From: Sarcocystis neurona
Taxonomy: Eukaryota > Apicomplexa > Conoidasida > Eucoccidiorida > Sarcocystidae
Reading direction: 5' to 3'
Assembly: GCA_000727475.1 (NCBI GenBank)
Contig: KL647288.1
Span: 5,237,202-5,301,201 of the forward strand
DNA: 64,000 nt
Part shown: piece by piece, positions 34,201 through 44,290 of the stretch
Numbering within the stretch: the first letter of the stretch is position 1
Layout of the letters: the number at the start of each line of letters is the position of its first letter
Translations under genes and position numbers: made by a program
Notes under the pieces: generated by a model
The model's database searches: none
What the model saw: only the letters and a program-made list of their open reading frames with translations
What the model was told of the DNA's origin: nothing

Positions 34201-34686
34201 TTTTGAGGTGTCTGACGTAGCGGAAGAGTTATTCGAGCTCCAAGACGAATGGGGGCTAGACACGGAAGCGGAGGCAGAGGAGATACTCCTGCTGCTGCCA
34301 CGGCTGTTGCTGCTGGTGTCGCTATCGGTGCCGTTATAACTACCACTGTCGCTGCTGTTGTTAGTGCCGCTGTCTTCCGCGGAGGAGCGTTGCCTCGAAA
34401 CTGCGATTGCCATACCTTCGAGCTTACTTGGTGACAACGATGCGGTAGCATTGCTGCATCGTGATAGACGTCTACTACCTGTTGAATTCCTACTACTACT
34501 AAGAGGGCGACGCATGCGGTGACCTGTATGTCTGCTGCTGCTGCGGGCGTGGGGAGTCAAAGAGGATTCATGTCCTTGGACGTTGCGCTTCGCTATATTC
34601 TCACAAGAAGAAGAAGCATATGCCGCAGAGGGATAAAGACGTGTGTCTGGATCTGCAGGAGCAGAAGAGGAGGACGCTGGCGCCAT
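28222..34686 (-). CDS. Large poly-Ser and coiled-coil protein, 2154 residues
   Basis: An uninterrupted minus-strand frame runs from ATG at 34686 (MAPASSSSAPADPDT) to TAG at 28222-28224. Residues 1-250 are Ser/Arg-rich. At about 255-274 there is a small Cys/His cluster, C-x2-C-x9-H-C-x4-C, which could bind zinc. A more conserved-looking part lies near plus 31150-31520 (VKDIVEAYKTARTKIKMK). Two long poly-Ser tracts follow, about residues 1220-1290 and 1515-1735, both read from AGC. Between them a charged helical stretch contains EEIGRMMQAIAEARTDLL. Residues 1820-2050 form a clear Leu/Glu/Gln coiled coil (LTEELQQQRTAAEER, KEMLRRELDHTR). This layout suits a scaffold or cytoskeletal protein, but no family is recognised. 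The last 20 residues come from a TA-rich run; a GTGAGA donor near 28345 may mark the true exon end. Confidence 0.75.
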   Translation of the reverse strand: MAPASSSSAPADPDTRLYPSAAYASSSCENIAKRNVQGHESSLTPHARSSSRHTGHRMRRPLSSSRNSTGSRRLSRCSNATASLSPSKLEGMAIAVSRQRSSAEDSGTNNSSDSGSYNGTDSDTSSNSRGSSRSISSASASVSSPHSSWSSNNSSATSDTSKIKSSACHRRHSSTVSASGASSSKARTESTISPRLSLLGRRFTPKMEKKHKYSRRSSSRRKSTTSQNRTSAPVFPAIDRAIDPQRPPSYDHPQCLVCHPEKFHGKKHCNSVNCSDSRTKRRKASKRYTIPPVPSCASLQWKSRTSLAKSKRSSTAGAAMASAVTTALPPRGDTLLFPPPHVLLELPDPPLPSDARCSVSEHGERCCSCRHAIGRHSPLAAPGRRSVSSAAGCLKPATSGCRVCSPSVGTSARATSTGDPVDGHTSVLAAAGAFSSRATLNGSIFSSAPRRRQQVSQRGFQADGATAAGYTGAFPSLKHQCTGAARAAWKPNPAALAEEEGANSCDSGSVTETLYADVSKELQLLDALSNVQQQGEHCLVAASTTHRAPVKKATDSSDSQLLEHQACANRGECLPQQLPVQQQRGLQRPWIYSELHGLQRQQSQQHLVRPQHQDVLEEEEEPQQRQHYLRHVKDSTSYLYAAEKAKPLDFHRGGEAMQDPGRHGNPAGAAAATEKVGTPVAVAHCSGGRKQKVFSLACRTGAPVQGDTTSLHVGEAADFLKSCPIVLDSSTVKHSSSPYGSCSSSSNSPLSGRSASTPPSSSSAPGSFSSADSGAASSSSSCDASGGWLASGNAGAATAGDSSCGCCSSPSSAPGDSRNTKGRRTRSTVASCCSWMPCMHSSCDTPSAAEQQQCHPLVDEIEQKPQVFHSDATVPVLIGESLSHSNAERGVSQPRIPRHRRGSRGDARSADDTAHGGRSRRGRSSSSSSSTGDTSSSGAGGGSGSGGSNYSRGTSDGGGSRDCINSSSTSTAAAALGVNPKAAWTVGGPAAEALDHVDLVTRRLGLHRGHSSSSNGGNWTAKRGASEATGEGRHSLARGAAAEKRATATAAAGGWEQLTKGLKTFWWKQLVEPKTSFLGAAEAEGQAAATAAGDCGFCITLPSYWAGAVDAVSPIAAAAAAVEVAVVEEAAEMPADSVKDIVEAYKTARTKIKMKADEETMFAAVHTALHGGQRAVEKLEDVSRRLLLQCSGERTASCSRSSSNSSSNSSSCSSSNSSSSSCSSSSNSNSSCGSSNSSSSCSSSSSSSCSSSNGGSSCSSSNSGSSCSSSNSSSSCSSNNSGSSSNSCSSSSCYSRSNSSSSGSFEGWEKDGGKAVGELPQKQRASSAESIASLACDIGTGGNNSNPPFSCTSATAATAFGHAGGLPAATALLDPLQQVECGKLLCAKDEEIGRMMQAIAEARTDLLRCRQELRESRCETAAAQKKASVAYKLLQLMKQQRAADLQELQALRDALRQYQHERVNEIRSDCSPSSFSSSASGADSRHNGHVRGERNRNNGRRSRVTATEHSSTDNSTSGSRSYKSSNGGRGGSSSTSSGHSGTGSSSNGSGGSSSSCSSSSSASGSSSSCSVSGSSSSSSGTSSSTNDSSSSSTSGSSGSTSSSASSSLGVDSRSSGSNSSGRKSSGGNGNGGSRSGFSSASSSTGRTCSEEPNGATCSSASASETNSSGDSVGSSSCPPEAGSSSSRSGSSSCNNGSGSRSSNESGSASSSCCSRTGRSSGSAGASYSGSGEGDTRCSRSTCSNGAVNGREHSSNGCCSSSHNAGSSGVGSSSRSSLRSSSSSIGSAESSSSLIRTSTSRECKSGSCWGGRSVAGPREAWLGAASENEDLAAAERLLEEDYEREEATRTEELHSLRAALQQRDDTVRILEVKGEALRNEIAFLQSLTEELQQQRTAAEERLLLPLQEQLQQLEEGSSRLTKEKEMLRRELDHTRSSFSKQLAQVEMLNAQLQAETELLHTQAGRQRRLQQEDFDRLEREVESLRGEKEKQERDLRVLATAKAQAESRCKHLQQQQQLLLQQQRRLQESLKSIREKARKLTNNKHKAEQFDTEPVHQHQLSQSIPAQPLYSLVQQHQQENALPLGGGILGAPATTRSSSSRLRPSLRISQLRLMQSVRCLLKKCYSFSDRSVMHASDVCTELLSDIHITYIYTYM
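30823..31017. repeat. 27-bp minisatellite within the poly-Ser coding region
   Basis: About seven units of 24-27 bp built on CTG/CTA/CAA triplets (plus strand), for example CTGCTGCAACTGCTGCCGCT followed by GTTGCTA. On the coding minus strand each full unit encodes nine residues of the type NSGSSCSSS. Unit lengths are multiples of three, so copy-number change keeps the frame. Confidence 0.85.
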
Positions 34687-37270
34687 AGTGCAAGCACATA
34701 GAAAGGATACAACTGTTACTCTGCGGCACGCACAATGGCGACAGGGTACGTGAAAGACCGATACACACACACATACACACACGAGCCGAGGAGGACTGCA
34801 CGTTGTGGAGGCAGACTTGCGAGGCAAGGCCTACTTCAAGAAGAAGCGCTCGGCTGCGAGTGTCGGCAAATAGTGGGCGCGACTTACACCTAGGCTTCGA
34901 TGACGCAGGAAGAACAGTGGGTTGTTTTCAGGGACGAGTCGGCGAGAGTCTAGATGTAGAGAAAAGTGAAACCTGTTATAGACGTTTAACATGAGCCTAC
35001 ACACACGTCTACAAGCGTATGCGTATGTGTAGAGAGAGCCAGCACGAGAAAGAAATATGTGTGCGTACAGGTACGTGGAAGTGTAGCGTGAGGCCCCTGC
35101 CGGTGCCCGTGGAAACCTGGGAGACACACTGGTACATCCGGCGAACTGCATGCAGAGATGTTTTTCTTGAAAGGAAACCTTATACAGTAACTCGTGAAAG
35201 CTGGGGATACAATTCTGCTGAAATAGGAAAAAGCACTTGCATGAAGGTTTCCGGCGGCGTAGTCGAGCGCGAGGCGCTTGACGTCGGCACCGACAGTGAA
35301 CCGCAGCAGTTTGTGTGACCACGAAAATAGCAGTCATCCAACGAATAAAGGTGGACCCGTGGAAGGGCTGTAGCGAACTCGAACTCACATGTACATGTAG
35401 TAATCAGAAGTGTCGCTGCTAGGGGCTCCCTGCTGCAACAATTAAGCGCGGTTCCTCGTGTCTGGCGCGGCCGCTCGCTAGCCAGCGGCAATGGTGCAAG
35501 ACGCGGTCGAAGCCCACGAATCAGCGCGTGCTCGGCGCGGCCGCTAATAAGTTGCATATCTTACAAAACTGTTTCAAATAAAAGACACACGTTCGAAGGC
35601 GTTGAACAGGGACATTATGCTCAACTTCTGCAGGTGGGGGCCCGGCAGACGACGCTTCCGCGCGGCGGGTGCGTACGCGCGGGAGAAATCCCGGCAATTG
35701 TAAGAAGACGCCGTCAAACGGTTAGCGTCCTAAGGTGTACCACCGAGGTGCACGCTTCAAAAGGTCAATGAAGTGCTAAAGGAATACACCCTGCCATCGG
35801 AGCACGAGCAAAAGGGAGGACTGGCAAGCAGGGGACACAACATCATACGATACGGGCGACGCTTGACGAAGTTAGCCACCTGCACCGGAGTTCACCGCTA
35901 GCCACTCACTGCCTCGTCGATCAGAGCCCAACAGAGGATCATCCCTTTTCACATGACAGCAACAAAAGAGCGAATCTAACATCTAGAATAGCAGTCTACA
36001 GACCTCGAAAAAGGTTTGATCGTAGCTGCATGAGGTCCGCACATATTCGTGAGCGTCTCTCAGGAACAGAGAAGGAGCCGGCAAGTATGCGCACCGTGAA
36101 GAGCACGCAGTCTCTGTTTCCGCAGCCATGATATGTGGAGTAGTGATCGATCCCGTATATTCTCTCTCTGGATGTATACACAAGAGAAGCACAAAGCCAT
36201 CACCTCGATCATCACTCCTGCAGATGTTCAGTGCACCAAGGACGCACAGATATGTCATAAGGAGAACAATCACTCTTTGTCACAAGACATTCACAGAAAG
36301 AAGAGAACGGCAGCTCAGAGCAGAGAGTCCGTGTAGCTGGTTGCCTGACACCGATAGCTAGCCACCCGCTAAGGCCTCAACGAGGTAGCGCACAGTCTGA
36401 GAGAGAAGTCGACGAGAGCCGACAAACCGTAGGCCCTGGTTTTTCGTCGCTATACACTGGCTACGATCAATCGATAGAGCTTCCCGGTAAGGTTGTGCTA
36501 CATGAATTTTAACGATCTCCCGATGGATTTTGCTGGACGGCGAGATCCGCGCTGACTCGACCCGGATGAATTTCCATGCAAACCGCCCGCCCACACTGAA
36601 GACGGCGCTGCCTGCGAGTCCTCGAGAGCACTCCACTTAGACACACGGAAGAGGGGGACGATAAGAGAAGCAGAAATTTGTTGTGGAAGAGCGAGACGTG
36701 CGCACAGGTGATATGAAAACAGCACGTTGCCCGCAAAAGTGCCAAGACGTGTATAAAGGGTAGCAGCCGGGCGCCCCCACGCTAGTTACTATACGCATCT
36801 GTAGAGCGCAGAAGCCATTCACGACATGTAAGTTGCACACTCCGCAGAACACACCCAGCGTGTGATGATTTCTCACGGTAGATATGAGTGACATCCGAGA
36901 TGCATCTGGCTTTCCTAAATCTCACCAGCTCAGAGTAGACATATAAAGAAGACGACCTGCTATTTTGTCTAAAAGAGACACTTAGACAAAGGTTTCATCG
37001 TGACCCGCGCAAATCGTTCAAGCGTGCGATTTTTCGATTTCCCGGAGACTTGTGTGATAATGTCAGAATGAGACTTTCTCTTCAACAGAAAAAGAGGAAT
37101 AAGGGGCGCAACACGTCTTCATTCGCTAGAAATATCATACTCTCCTGGAGTTGACATCTCTCTGAAGCCATTGACTGAATTTTACGCGTTCTTCTCCGAC
37201 AGCGTACTTGATCTGTACTTGAGAACACAAACGTGAGCTCGAAGAAGTGATTTCCACCTCTGGCTACTTT
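34687..37270. other. Repeat-poor region, no gene supported
   Basis: This starts with the probable promoter of the poly-Ser gene (CA-rich around 34765). Possible short frames exist on both strands, such as a minus frame at 35557-35180 starting MQLISGRAEHALIRG and a plus frame at 35019-35318, but neither has supporting splice sites. A direct repeat GGCGCGGCCGCT occurs twice near 35465 and 35535, about 70 bp apart. No tRNA or rRNA signature was seen. Confidence 0.4.
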
Positions 37271-37277
37271 TTAAGAT

Positions 37278-37736
37278 ATGGACGGATGGCTGCACGGTGG
37301 TCATAGCAAATTCACTAACTTATGGAATTGCGTCAATGCCTGTGTGTCTGCCCCATACGCAACGATGGAGTGCCTGCGCGCCCACGTTCACAAGTGTAGT
37401 TCTTCGAATAGCAAAAAGGTTCTGCCGGTTCTCTTTGGGCGAATGGACTTGATAAAACGGATTGCTACTGGCAGTACACTGGATACGTCGCCAAGGATCG
37501 CTTACAAATCTACGGAAATCCTGAAATCCTGCCTCTGTGCACTTGGGCACACACTCGACACTGTGGTCGCAGGTTTTGCCGTTTTTGCTGGTGATCGGAG
37601 ACCTGTTCGAAGAAAGTGCATTCAAAAAGTGATGCATTTCGCCTCCGCAGCACAACACACTCGCCTAAGACTATCAGCACGCAGGTGGTGTACTATGACA
37701 CGGGGCTTCTACCGGCGCCTGCGCATTCTCTCCTAG
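37278..37736 (+). CDS. 152-residue ORF in the repeat-poor segment, uncertain
   Basis: It starts with ATG and ends with TAG, and reads MDGWLHGGHSKFTNLWNC at the start and VLPVLFGRMDLIKRIATG in the middle. There is no low-complexity sequence. A minus frame over much of the same DNA is also open (112 codons), so strand is not certain. No family, signal peptide or membrane segment is recognised, and no splice sites support it. Confidence 0.25.
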   Translation: MDGWLHGGHSKFTNLWNCVNACVSAPYATMECLRAHVHKCSSSNSKKVLPVLFGRMDLIKRIATGSTLDTSPRIAYKSTEILKSCLCALGHTLDTVVAGFAVFAGDRRPVRRKCIQKVMHFASAAQHTRLRLSARRWCTMTRGFYRRLRILS

Positions 37737-37739
37737 TCC

Positions 37740-40680
37740 TTTGGCTTGCACGTTCTGGCCTCGTAATCTCTGCGACTCGACGCATGTAAGTTCACGTAGA
37801 TCGCTCGTACAATGGTGACAGCCGATTCTTCATACATATCAGAAGCGTGCGCGGACTGACACAGGGTGCAAAACGAGCCTGAAAGTCGACGCTGCACAGA
37901 CTAATGTGTATGTTCTGTAAGGTGAGCTGAAACTGCGGATGCAGGCCGCCTGCGTGTCCTGCGGCGGTTTATCTGTTTCTCCTCCACACAGAGAAATTGG
38001 CGTTTGTCTTTTGTGCAGCGTAGTCGTAGCCGCTCGTACAAGGCTACGATTCAAGCATCCCCGGCAGACAATTTTGTCACGTGTAACGTTTGCTGGATTT
38101 CGTCTGAATTCAGCAGTGGCGCAACGTGCGGAGCCGGAGATTTGCACTAGGTGGGCCTCTGAGCGGATTGCGACCAAGTAATCATACACCTATGTACGAC
38201 GTCTGCAAGTTGTGAGCAGATCAGCGAAACTGCGAGCAAATGTAACATGGTGATTCGTCGGTCTTGCAGGCAGGTTGCTCCCGTGCTGCGCTACCCACGC
38301 AGGCGCACGCCCGACATCCTCGTAGGCGACTTTGGGACGGCTTTGCCTTCAGGATTAAATGAAGTAATGGTCGTGGAGAAACTGCGTAAACGTGTACGTA
38401 ATTGAGAGTACGGGGCTCTACATGCTGCTGACAGGTCTATGCTGACTGTTAGCTGCTGCCCGTACTTGCATGCCCTTGACACTATTTGTGTCCCGTACCC
38501 CAGCCTTATTCCTGCAAGGCTTCTCTGGTCAGTGGGAAGGTACACGAGCACACGCAGGCGTCTCTTCAGAATAGCGATTCTAGACTGTGCACGCTCTCAC
38601 ATAGAAGAGTACACCGATACACCGAGATAGCGGCGAAACGAAAGAAAGAACTCTGTGCCATTTACCTTCCATCACCCGCTTACTTGCGTCAGCAGGTAAG
38701 CTGCTGAACGTCACGTTCAGTGACGTCCGGAAAGATGTTGCCTTGGACGTACAGAAAAAGGTTTAATCGCTTAATCGAATGAATAACAACACCGGAGAGG
38801 TAGTCCGTGTGGCGGAGTGCCGCCGCGTGTCTTATGGCGCGCGTACATTGTGAATAAACACATGCCTACCTACACCGTTCCATCGCACTACGTTCTGAAG
38901 ACTGTTGTTCATGCATTCGGTGCCTGTCGTCTAAATTCAGCCGTTTCATAAAGCCTGATGATATTGAATTATTCGTTCGTTGTCGTATTTAAAGAGAGTC
39001 CCCGTTCAGTCCAGTGTTACGCCTTCTGTGTTCCATCACATCGGGCACAAAGTTCTTGAGCGCTTTTTCCAGTTCTCGGCGAGATCGTTGACTCTGTTCT
39101 CCTCACTAGCAGGAATTTGGACTTCGGTGGCGATGTGCATTCCTCTTCGAAGCACACGGGTACGTATATACCATCTCTCTTGCTGCTGGTCTGTACTTCA
39201 GCAACAAACATGAGAATTTTGAGGCAGACCACCTGAACGGAGTTCGGCTTTCAAATGATAGCTACGGTAAAGAGTTTGCTCTGTTTCTTGACGTCCCATC
39301 TCTCTAGATGTCACAAATATTTACGTCTTGCCGTTAAGGACGATAGGCCGCGCACACTACAAATTTCCATCTGGTGAGACTCAAGAGCATTATTGTAGAC
39401 CAGTGCGAGATACAGCTACATTTGCGAGTCTTTGATTGTTGCCCAGCAGAGCGTTCAAAGATTTCGTAGAACTCCAAATTTCTACAGAACAAGAGCAACT
39501 CACAGAACCAGTACTCTGGCATGCTTGCGTCATGATCCACTACAATCTTGGAGTTCACATTAACGGGTTCACACGCGAAGGTCAACCATCTGTTCTCACA
39601 CATGCGAGAACAATCGCATCTCTGTTCCAAGGCCTACTCTTGTATATGCATGTATGGTTTATGGGTGCACTTTCATGCGCACGCATGTTTAGTTGCGACT
39701 CTTCACTCACGACGCCAGTGGTGAATGATCTGCAGGTTCCACATAAATAGAGAGATGCCATGCGATCTATGCCACGGCTCAAAGTCTGGACCACCATCCT
39801 CAAATGATTTCTGTTTCGTGAGTCTCCACATAGACACCCATAGGCATGTACACCCACGCCCGTGTACACATGTTCATGAATATACATATATTTGTATATG
39901 TATGTGTACCTTTATACATTAGTTCACGGACTCGCTGACACACTATTACGTGGTTGAGCACGTTGATGCAAACGCCTGTGCGTATGTACACACACGTGCG
40001 TACCTACGTGTATGCATTGTGTGAACCGGCCTGAATACACAAATGCAGGTGCGCCTACGTACTGACGCATAGGCTTGCCTACGCGAGCGCCCTCCGACTT
40101 TGCAGATGGTGGTTTCGTACTATTCGTTAAAACATGTGTACAAGGATGTACAAAAATTGCTGCACGCGTGCAGCTGCTTACGTAGTATGTACACACGTAG
40201 CTGTAAATGTATCATTATCCTTGTCAGCCCAAACACGCGTATACACCGGGACAAATATATGGATATTTGCACGTGAATACAGTGAACTGTTCAGGCGTAC
40301 AGATGACGTTGTCGTTCTGCCTGACGGAAAAAGTGACGTCGGTGTCCGTGCCGGGCAGCCTGCACTCGAGCTCCATGCAGGCGCCGATCCGTTCGTACAT
40401 TGTACATTCACTCAAAAAGGGAGATACAGGCACAATTACTTACACACATTCACACATACGTACACTGGTAGTGTGTGTCGTTTATTTGTGCATACCACAT
40501 ATCCGTCTATGTACGTGCGATGGTGTCCGGATAACTGACCCCAACTCAGAGATTAGGGCCATGCACTCTTCCCCTGGCCATAGGTGGAGGTGCGATTCTA
40601 GTCAAAGCCGTGAGAATCGTGAGCCAGTTGTCCTTGCGTGTACACACACACATATGCATATGTCTGCAGAAGAATATTAG
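37740..40680. other. Repeat-poor region with weak exon-like stretches
   Basis: No complete gene was found. The best candidates are a plus frame near 39450-39610 (FVELQISTEQEQLTEPVLWH), an overlapping minus frame (SKIVVDHDASMPEYWF), and a plus frame near 40260-40420 (REYSELFRRTDDVVVLPDG). They could be small exons of a repeat-poor gene, but strand and splice phases could not be settled. Confidence 0.3.
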
Positions 40681-41001
40681 TTTATCTCTTCATGTGGAGG
40701 TACGGATCTGCGCGCTCAAGGTTGCCTCCATGGGGCACGGTGTTTGTTTGTGTACGAAGGTGGAGTGCCGGTCACCATCGTACTACAGATGACTGCATAC
40801 GAAGGCGAGCGAGACATCGTACTAAAGTACCACATAGTACCTGATGCTCGTACAGGCGTAATAGGTACTCTCCCGTACAATAGTGCGTACAGATCGCTAC
40901 ACACGCTTTTGCGTATGCTGTGCACGACTATGGATCTGCAACGCCAGGCAGCATGTTCCGGGCGCTACTTGGACGAGATCGCGAAACAAGTGCGCACATA
41001 A
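40681..41001 (+). CDS. Candidate terminal exon (GGVPVTIVLQMTAYEG), 106 residues
   Basis: After an AG at 40679-40680, a plus frame stays open to TAA at 40999-41001. It reads ARCLFVYEGGVPVTIVLQM, TAYEGERDIVLKYHIVPD, and near the end LQRQAACSGRYLDEIAKQV. It is non-repetitive with alternating hydrophobic and charged residues that suggest beta strands followed by helices. A related-looking stretch lies upstream near 40260-40420. The upstream gene structure is unknown and no family is recognised. Confidence 0.3.
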   Translation, partial: FISSCGGTDLRAQGCLHGARCLFVYEGGVPVTIVLQMTAYEGERDIVLKYHIVPDARTGVIGTLPYNSAYRSLHTLLRMLCTTMDLQRQAACSGRYLDEIAKQVRT

Positions 41002-41121
41002 TCAAGAATATTTATCCGTACTTTTCGTCGAACGGATTTTGTGCGACTCCAGGCAGCGTTCATGAAGTCTGTAATACTATCCATTGTTGAATGTTATTCC
41101 GTGTCTTCACGTCGTATCCCT

Positions 41122-42118
41122 TTACGCATGTGTGCCCCTGTTGCAAGTCGCCAACTGTAATTTTCCCCTACGGCTGTGACGTGTGCTGCTGTTATGGTCA
41201 CCGGCCAGACCTGAGGCTGCCTGCATTGCTGCTGATGCTTCGCCGCTGTCGCGGCCGGTGATGCTGTAGTTCGTTGTATTGCTGCTGCTGCCGATGTTGG
41301 CGGAAACTCGTGCTACTGCACCGTTTGCTGTGAGTCTTTTCTCTCCCGACGTTGCTGCAACGGGGGCTGCTAACTGTGCTGCAGGTGGTCCCGCTGGTTT
41401 TATTCTGCCCGCTCTTCTTGCCTCTTGCTGCTTGGGGGTGCTGCTGGTGTCTATTGCGCTTCGAGTGTGTCACTTCTCGATGATTTCGTGTAGGCAGTTT
41501 GGCTTGGTGAGTCAGAGGGTGTTGTATAGGTATCTCTGATCGCTCCGTTGGTTAGAAATCTCTCTAGTTCACCCCGCGGGATCCTCTTTCTCTGGCAGCC
41601 ATGACCTCTCCGTCGTGCCTGTCTGAGGGATGGTTCCACAGTATCGGCAAGATACTGCAGCCGCTCGCAACGGGTGCCCGAGAGGGCTGCTCGCAGCAGC
41701 AACGGCGGGGCTGCTGGGACTGCAGCAGCTCCGTCGTCCGTGTCTGCCAGCAACGAGCTGTAGAACTAACTTTTTTATCGCTCCGGTTCAGATAATCTGC
41801 TGCAGCGGCGAATGACTTTCCGTCGTTGCCGCTGCCTTCGCGGTTCGTGCGTTGTTGCTGCCGTGGCTGATTGGTTCTGCAATTCCCGTAGCTGCGGATC
41901 TGTGCCGCGTTCGCTTGCTCCTGCTAGTGCGGCAACTCCAAGCGAACTCCCGCCCTACAGCTCCGTCGACAGCATCCCTTTTCGTGTCAGATGGAACTTG
42001 TAGTCAAATTGTCTCCGGTGTAGATATAATCCCATCCAGTCTGCTGGAGATGCAGCGTTGCAGCATCATACCGTCAACGGTGGATAATCGTCGTGCGTGC
42101 GCACGTGAATACACATAT
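41122..42118 (-). pseudogene. Minus-strand frame interrupted only by TGA codons; gene relic or unusual gene
   Basis: One minus frame has no TAA or TAG from 42118 to 41125 (about 331 codons) and ends in TAA at 41122-41124. It contains five TGA codons, with low coordinates 42004, 41788, 41569, 41512 and 41470. Sequence on both sides of each TGA looks like protein: TKRDAVDGAVGREFAWSC, SCRYCGTIPQTGTTERSW, QRSDQRYLYNTL, LTKPNCLHEIIEK, AIDTSSTPKQQEARRAG. Between 41747 and 41454 a second minus frame is fully open and also plausible (RGELERFLTNGAIRDTY). So the region may be a normal gene whose exons alternate frames, a pseudogene with CpG-type decay, or a case of UGA recoding. The short spacing of the last three TGAs (57 and 42 bp) leaves no room for introns between them. 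No family is recognised. Confidence 0.4.
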
Positions 42119-43467
42119 ATTTATACACATTTCTTCAACAGCGCGGCCCTTTTTTCCAAAAAAGGAACCTTTACGCATCAGCAGCTGGTGGATTCTCTTC
42201 GCAGATAGGGGAACAACTCGCACCCATGTGTACAGCAGCAGACTTCATAACAGTGAAGGCTGAAGTATCTGGGTACCGAGTCGCTCAACGCCAACAGAGC
42301 AGAATTATTTGTTGCAGGTAGAGATTTCGTCCTTTGCTCACTGGAATATCTACATAACACTTACCACATTCAAGCTGAGAATAGCTGCTTGTTAGAGAAA
42401 GAGATTTCCCCCTTTTTCAGGAGCAGATCTACGCACGCCCCTTGCGTCAAGGTGACCCTTGAAAAGACGAGGGCTTCCGGGTGGAGGTGGTATTATGAAC
42501 AATAGTTGTGCTGCATCCTGTAGAATTGTGACCCTATGCACTTCAGTCTTCCGCTGTGTACGACTGTCCTCGTGCCCGGGAAAGTTCGGTGCGTGGCCAC
42601 ACCACGTACGTAGTCTACACTGTCGTTCAATTCAAGCGTTCTACGACTGAAATCGTGTTACCAAGCAGGGTTCAATCTTCGTGCCCTTTAACATCAGTAG
42701 ATTCAGCTGCACCTCGTTTGCTGTAGTGGAAGGGGAAACGCGTGTTGTTGCAACAGTTCTCGTCACACAAGGAACTATCCTAAACCAGGACCTTTACATG
42801 GGCAGGAAAAGGGGTTCTTTAGATACACGTATATATATGTGTACACAGTTTTACAGACAGAGTAACATTTCCGTCCACACCTGTTCACTAATGCATGCGC
42901 CTTGCAGTAGCGTCTAGCTGCTGTCTGCCAGAGCGTCTGCTGGACAGGTGTTTGCACGGTTTACAGCGGTGCAGAGGTGGACACATTAAAAGATCCATGC
43001 TTTTTCATGTGCGTACGATATAGGCGTCGAACTTTGTTTTTGAGCGCGTAGGAGCTCCGCTTCTTACGGGGCTCCAAATCCTTGCAGACTATGCAAACAC
43101 ACGTAGAGATGCATCAAACATGTTGTATATGTATGTGTCTGCTTCCTGTGTGTCGCTATCTATCTCTGTGTGTCGTTACCCGTTCACAGACTACGCCCAT
43201 ATGTGTGTAGATGCTTAAGTAATGAAATGTGTTTCCCACGAACTGCCTGATTCCGTATGTAGAGAGAAAGGACAAACTGTGTTTTTGAAGCGGAAAAAAG
43301 TTTCAGCGTCTTCCACGCGTGGGGAGCCGGGGAGGTCTAAACAGACATATGCAGCATCCCACTGAGATACGGCACACGTAACAATATGCCGGCCAGTCAA
43401 CGTCTAACCGGTAGATGCACCGAATCATGAATCTACGCATGCCTGTCCACACCCTTTGTTCACCTGG

Positions 43468-43490
43468 ATCATGCATGCATGCATGTATGT
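43468..43490. promoter_or_regulatory. Overlapping TGCATGCA motifs
   Basis: Four-base periodic sequence gives three overlapping TGCATGC/GCATGCA heptamers in about 17 bp. TGCATGCA is a known target of an ApiAP2 DNA-binding domain in apicomplexans. Whether this cluster is functional or just a short GCAT microsatellite cannot be told from sequence. Confidence 0.25.
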
Positions 43491-43902
43491 TGTTTGTAGG
43501 CCAACTGTCCTACGTGTACGTGCGTGCCGCTAACATCAGTTTCCAGTGTGGTAGAGAGTTAACATTTATTCAGGACCTGCTGTTTATCTACGGGGATTTA
43601 AACGGAAGTACCATCCGACGCCTACACTAGGCGAACGATGAGCAGGCGTGTGTTGAGGCCTCCCACAAACCGGCCTTGTTCTCTTTTGTTCCCTCGCACT
43701 TCTACATTCCGTGGAGTTATCCACTCCTTCTATGCGTCTTTATAGGTTTGTGAAGGTCGCCAAGGTATCAGAAGTATACACGGACAGACACATGTATATG
43801 TATATGCGAATATCTGCCTCTGTGCAGACATGCTCAAGTAAACGTGTGTGACTCGGTATATTTACATTCTAGTGCATCTGTATGCATACAGCCATGTACA
43901 CG

Positions 43903-43930
43903 TTTATATATATATATATATATATATATG
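43903..43930. repeat. (TA)n microsatellite
   Basis: A pure TA run of about 28 bp in non-coding DNA upstream of the TSUP transporter gene, followed by further alternating TG/CA/TA sequence to about 44060. Confidence 0.9.
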
Positions 43931-44290
43931 TTCAGATAAGCAAACACATTAGCTTATCCATTTGTGAATTCTTTTAGAGACATGCTTGTGTGTATATATA
44001 TATATACATACGTGTATGCACATATGCGTAACAACGCGTACACACATATAAGGTACATACATACTTAGACATACGTGTGTCCCGAAGTGTGCGTGTGAGA
44101 CAGGCAAACACACGAGATGGTCTGTTCAACATGTTGTTACGGGGGCCTCTGTACTCAGTAGTATCTTCCTTTTCTCACCGCGTCCTCCTAGGGCAGAGGC
44201 ACACAAGATTCAGAAGTTTTCTTTCTCATTGAAGCAACTGATCTCCGGCTCACGTCGCTCAGAATTCTGGTGACACCTTGTCCACTAATA

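Larger units (their letters stand above)
42124..44290. other. Repeat-poor region, no gene supported
   Basis: Only short frames are present. One plus stretch at about 43498-43630 follows an acceptor-like TGTTGTTTGTAG and reads VGQLSYVYVRAANISFQC before a TAG, but it stands alone. The region includes the TGCATGCA-type cluster at 43468-43490 and the TA run at 43903-43930. Confidence 0.45.

Noticed and set aside
42655..42690. GGGTTCAATC resembling a tRNA B box
   Set aside because: No matching A box, acceptor stem or anticodon arm at the right distance.
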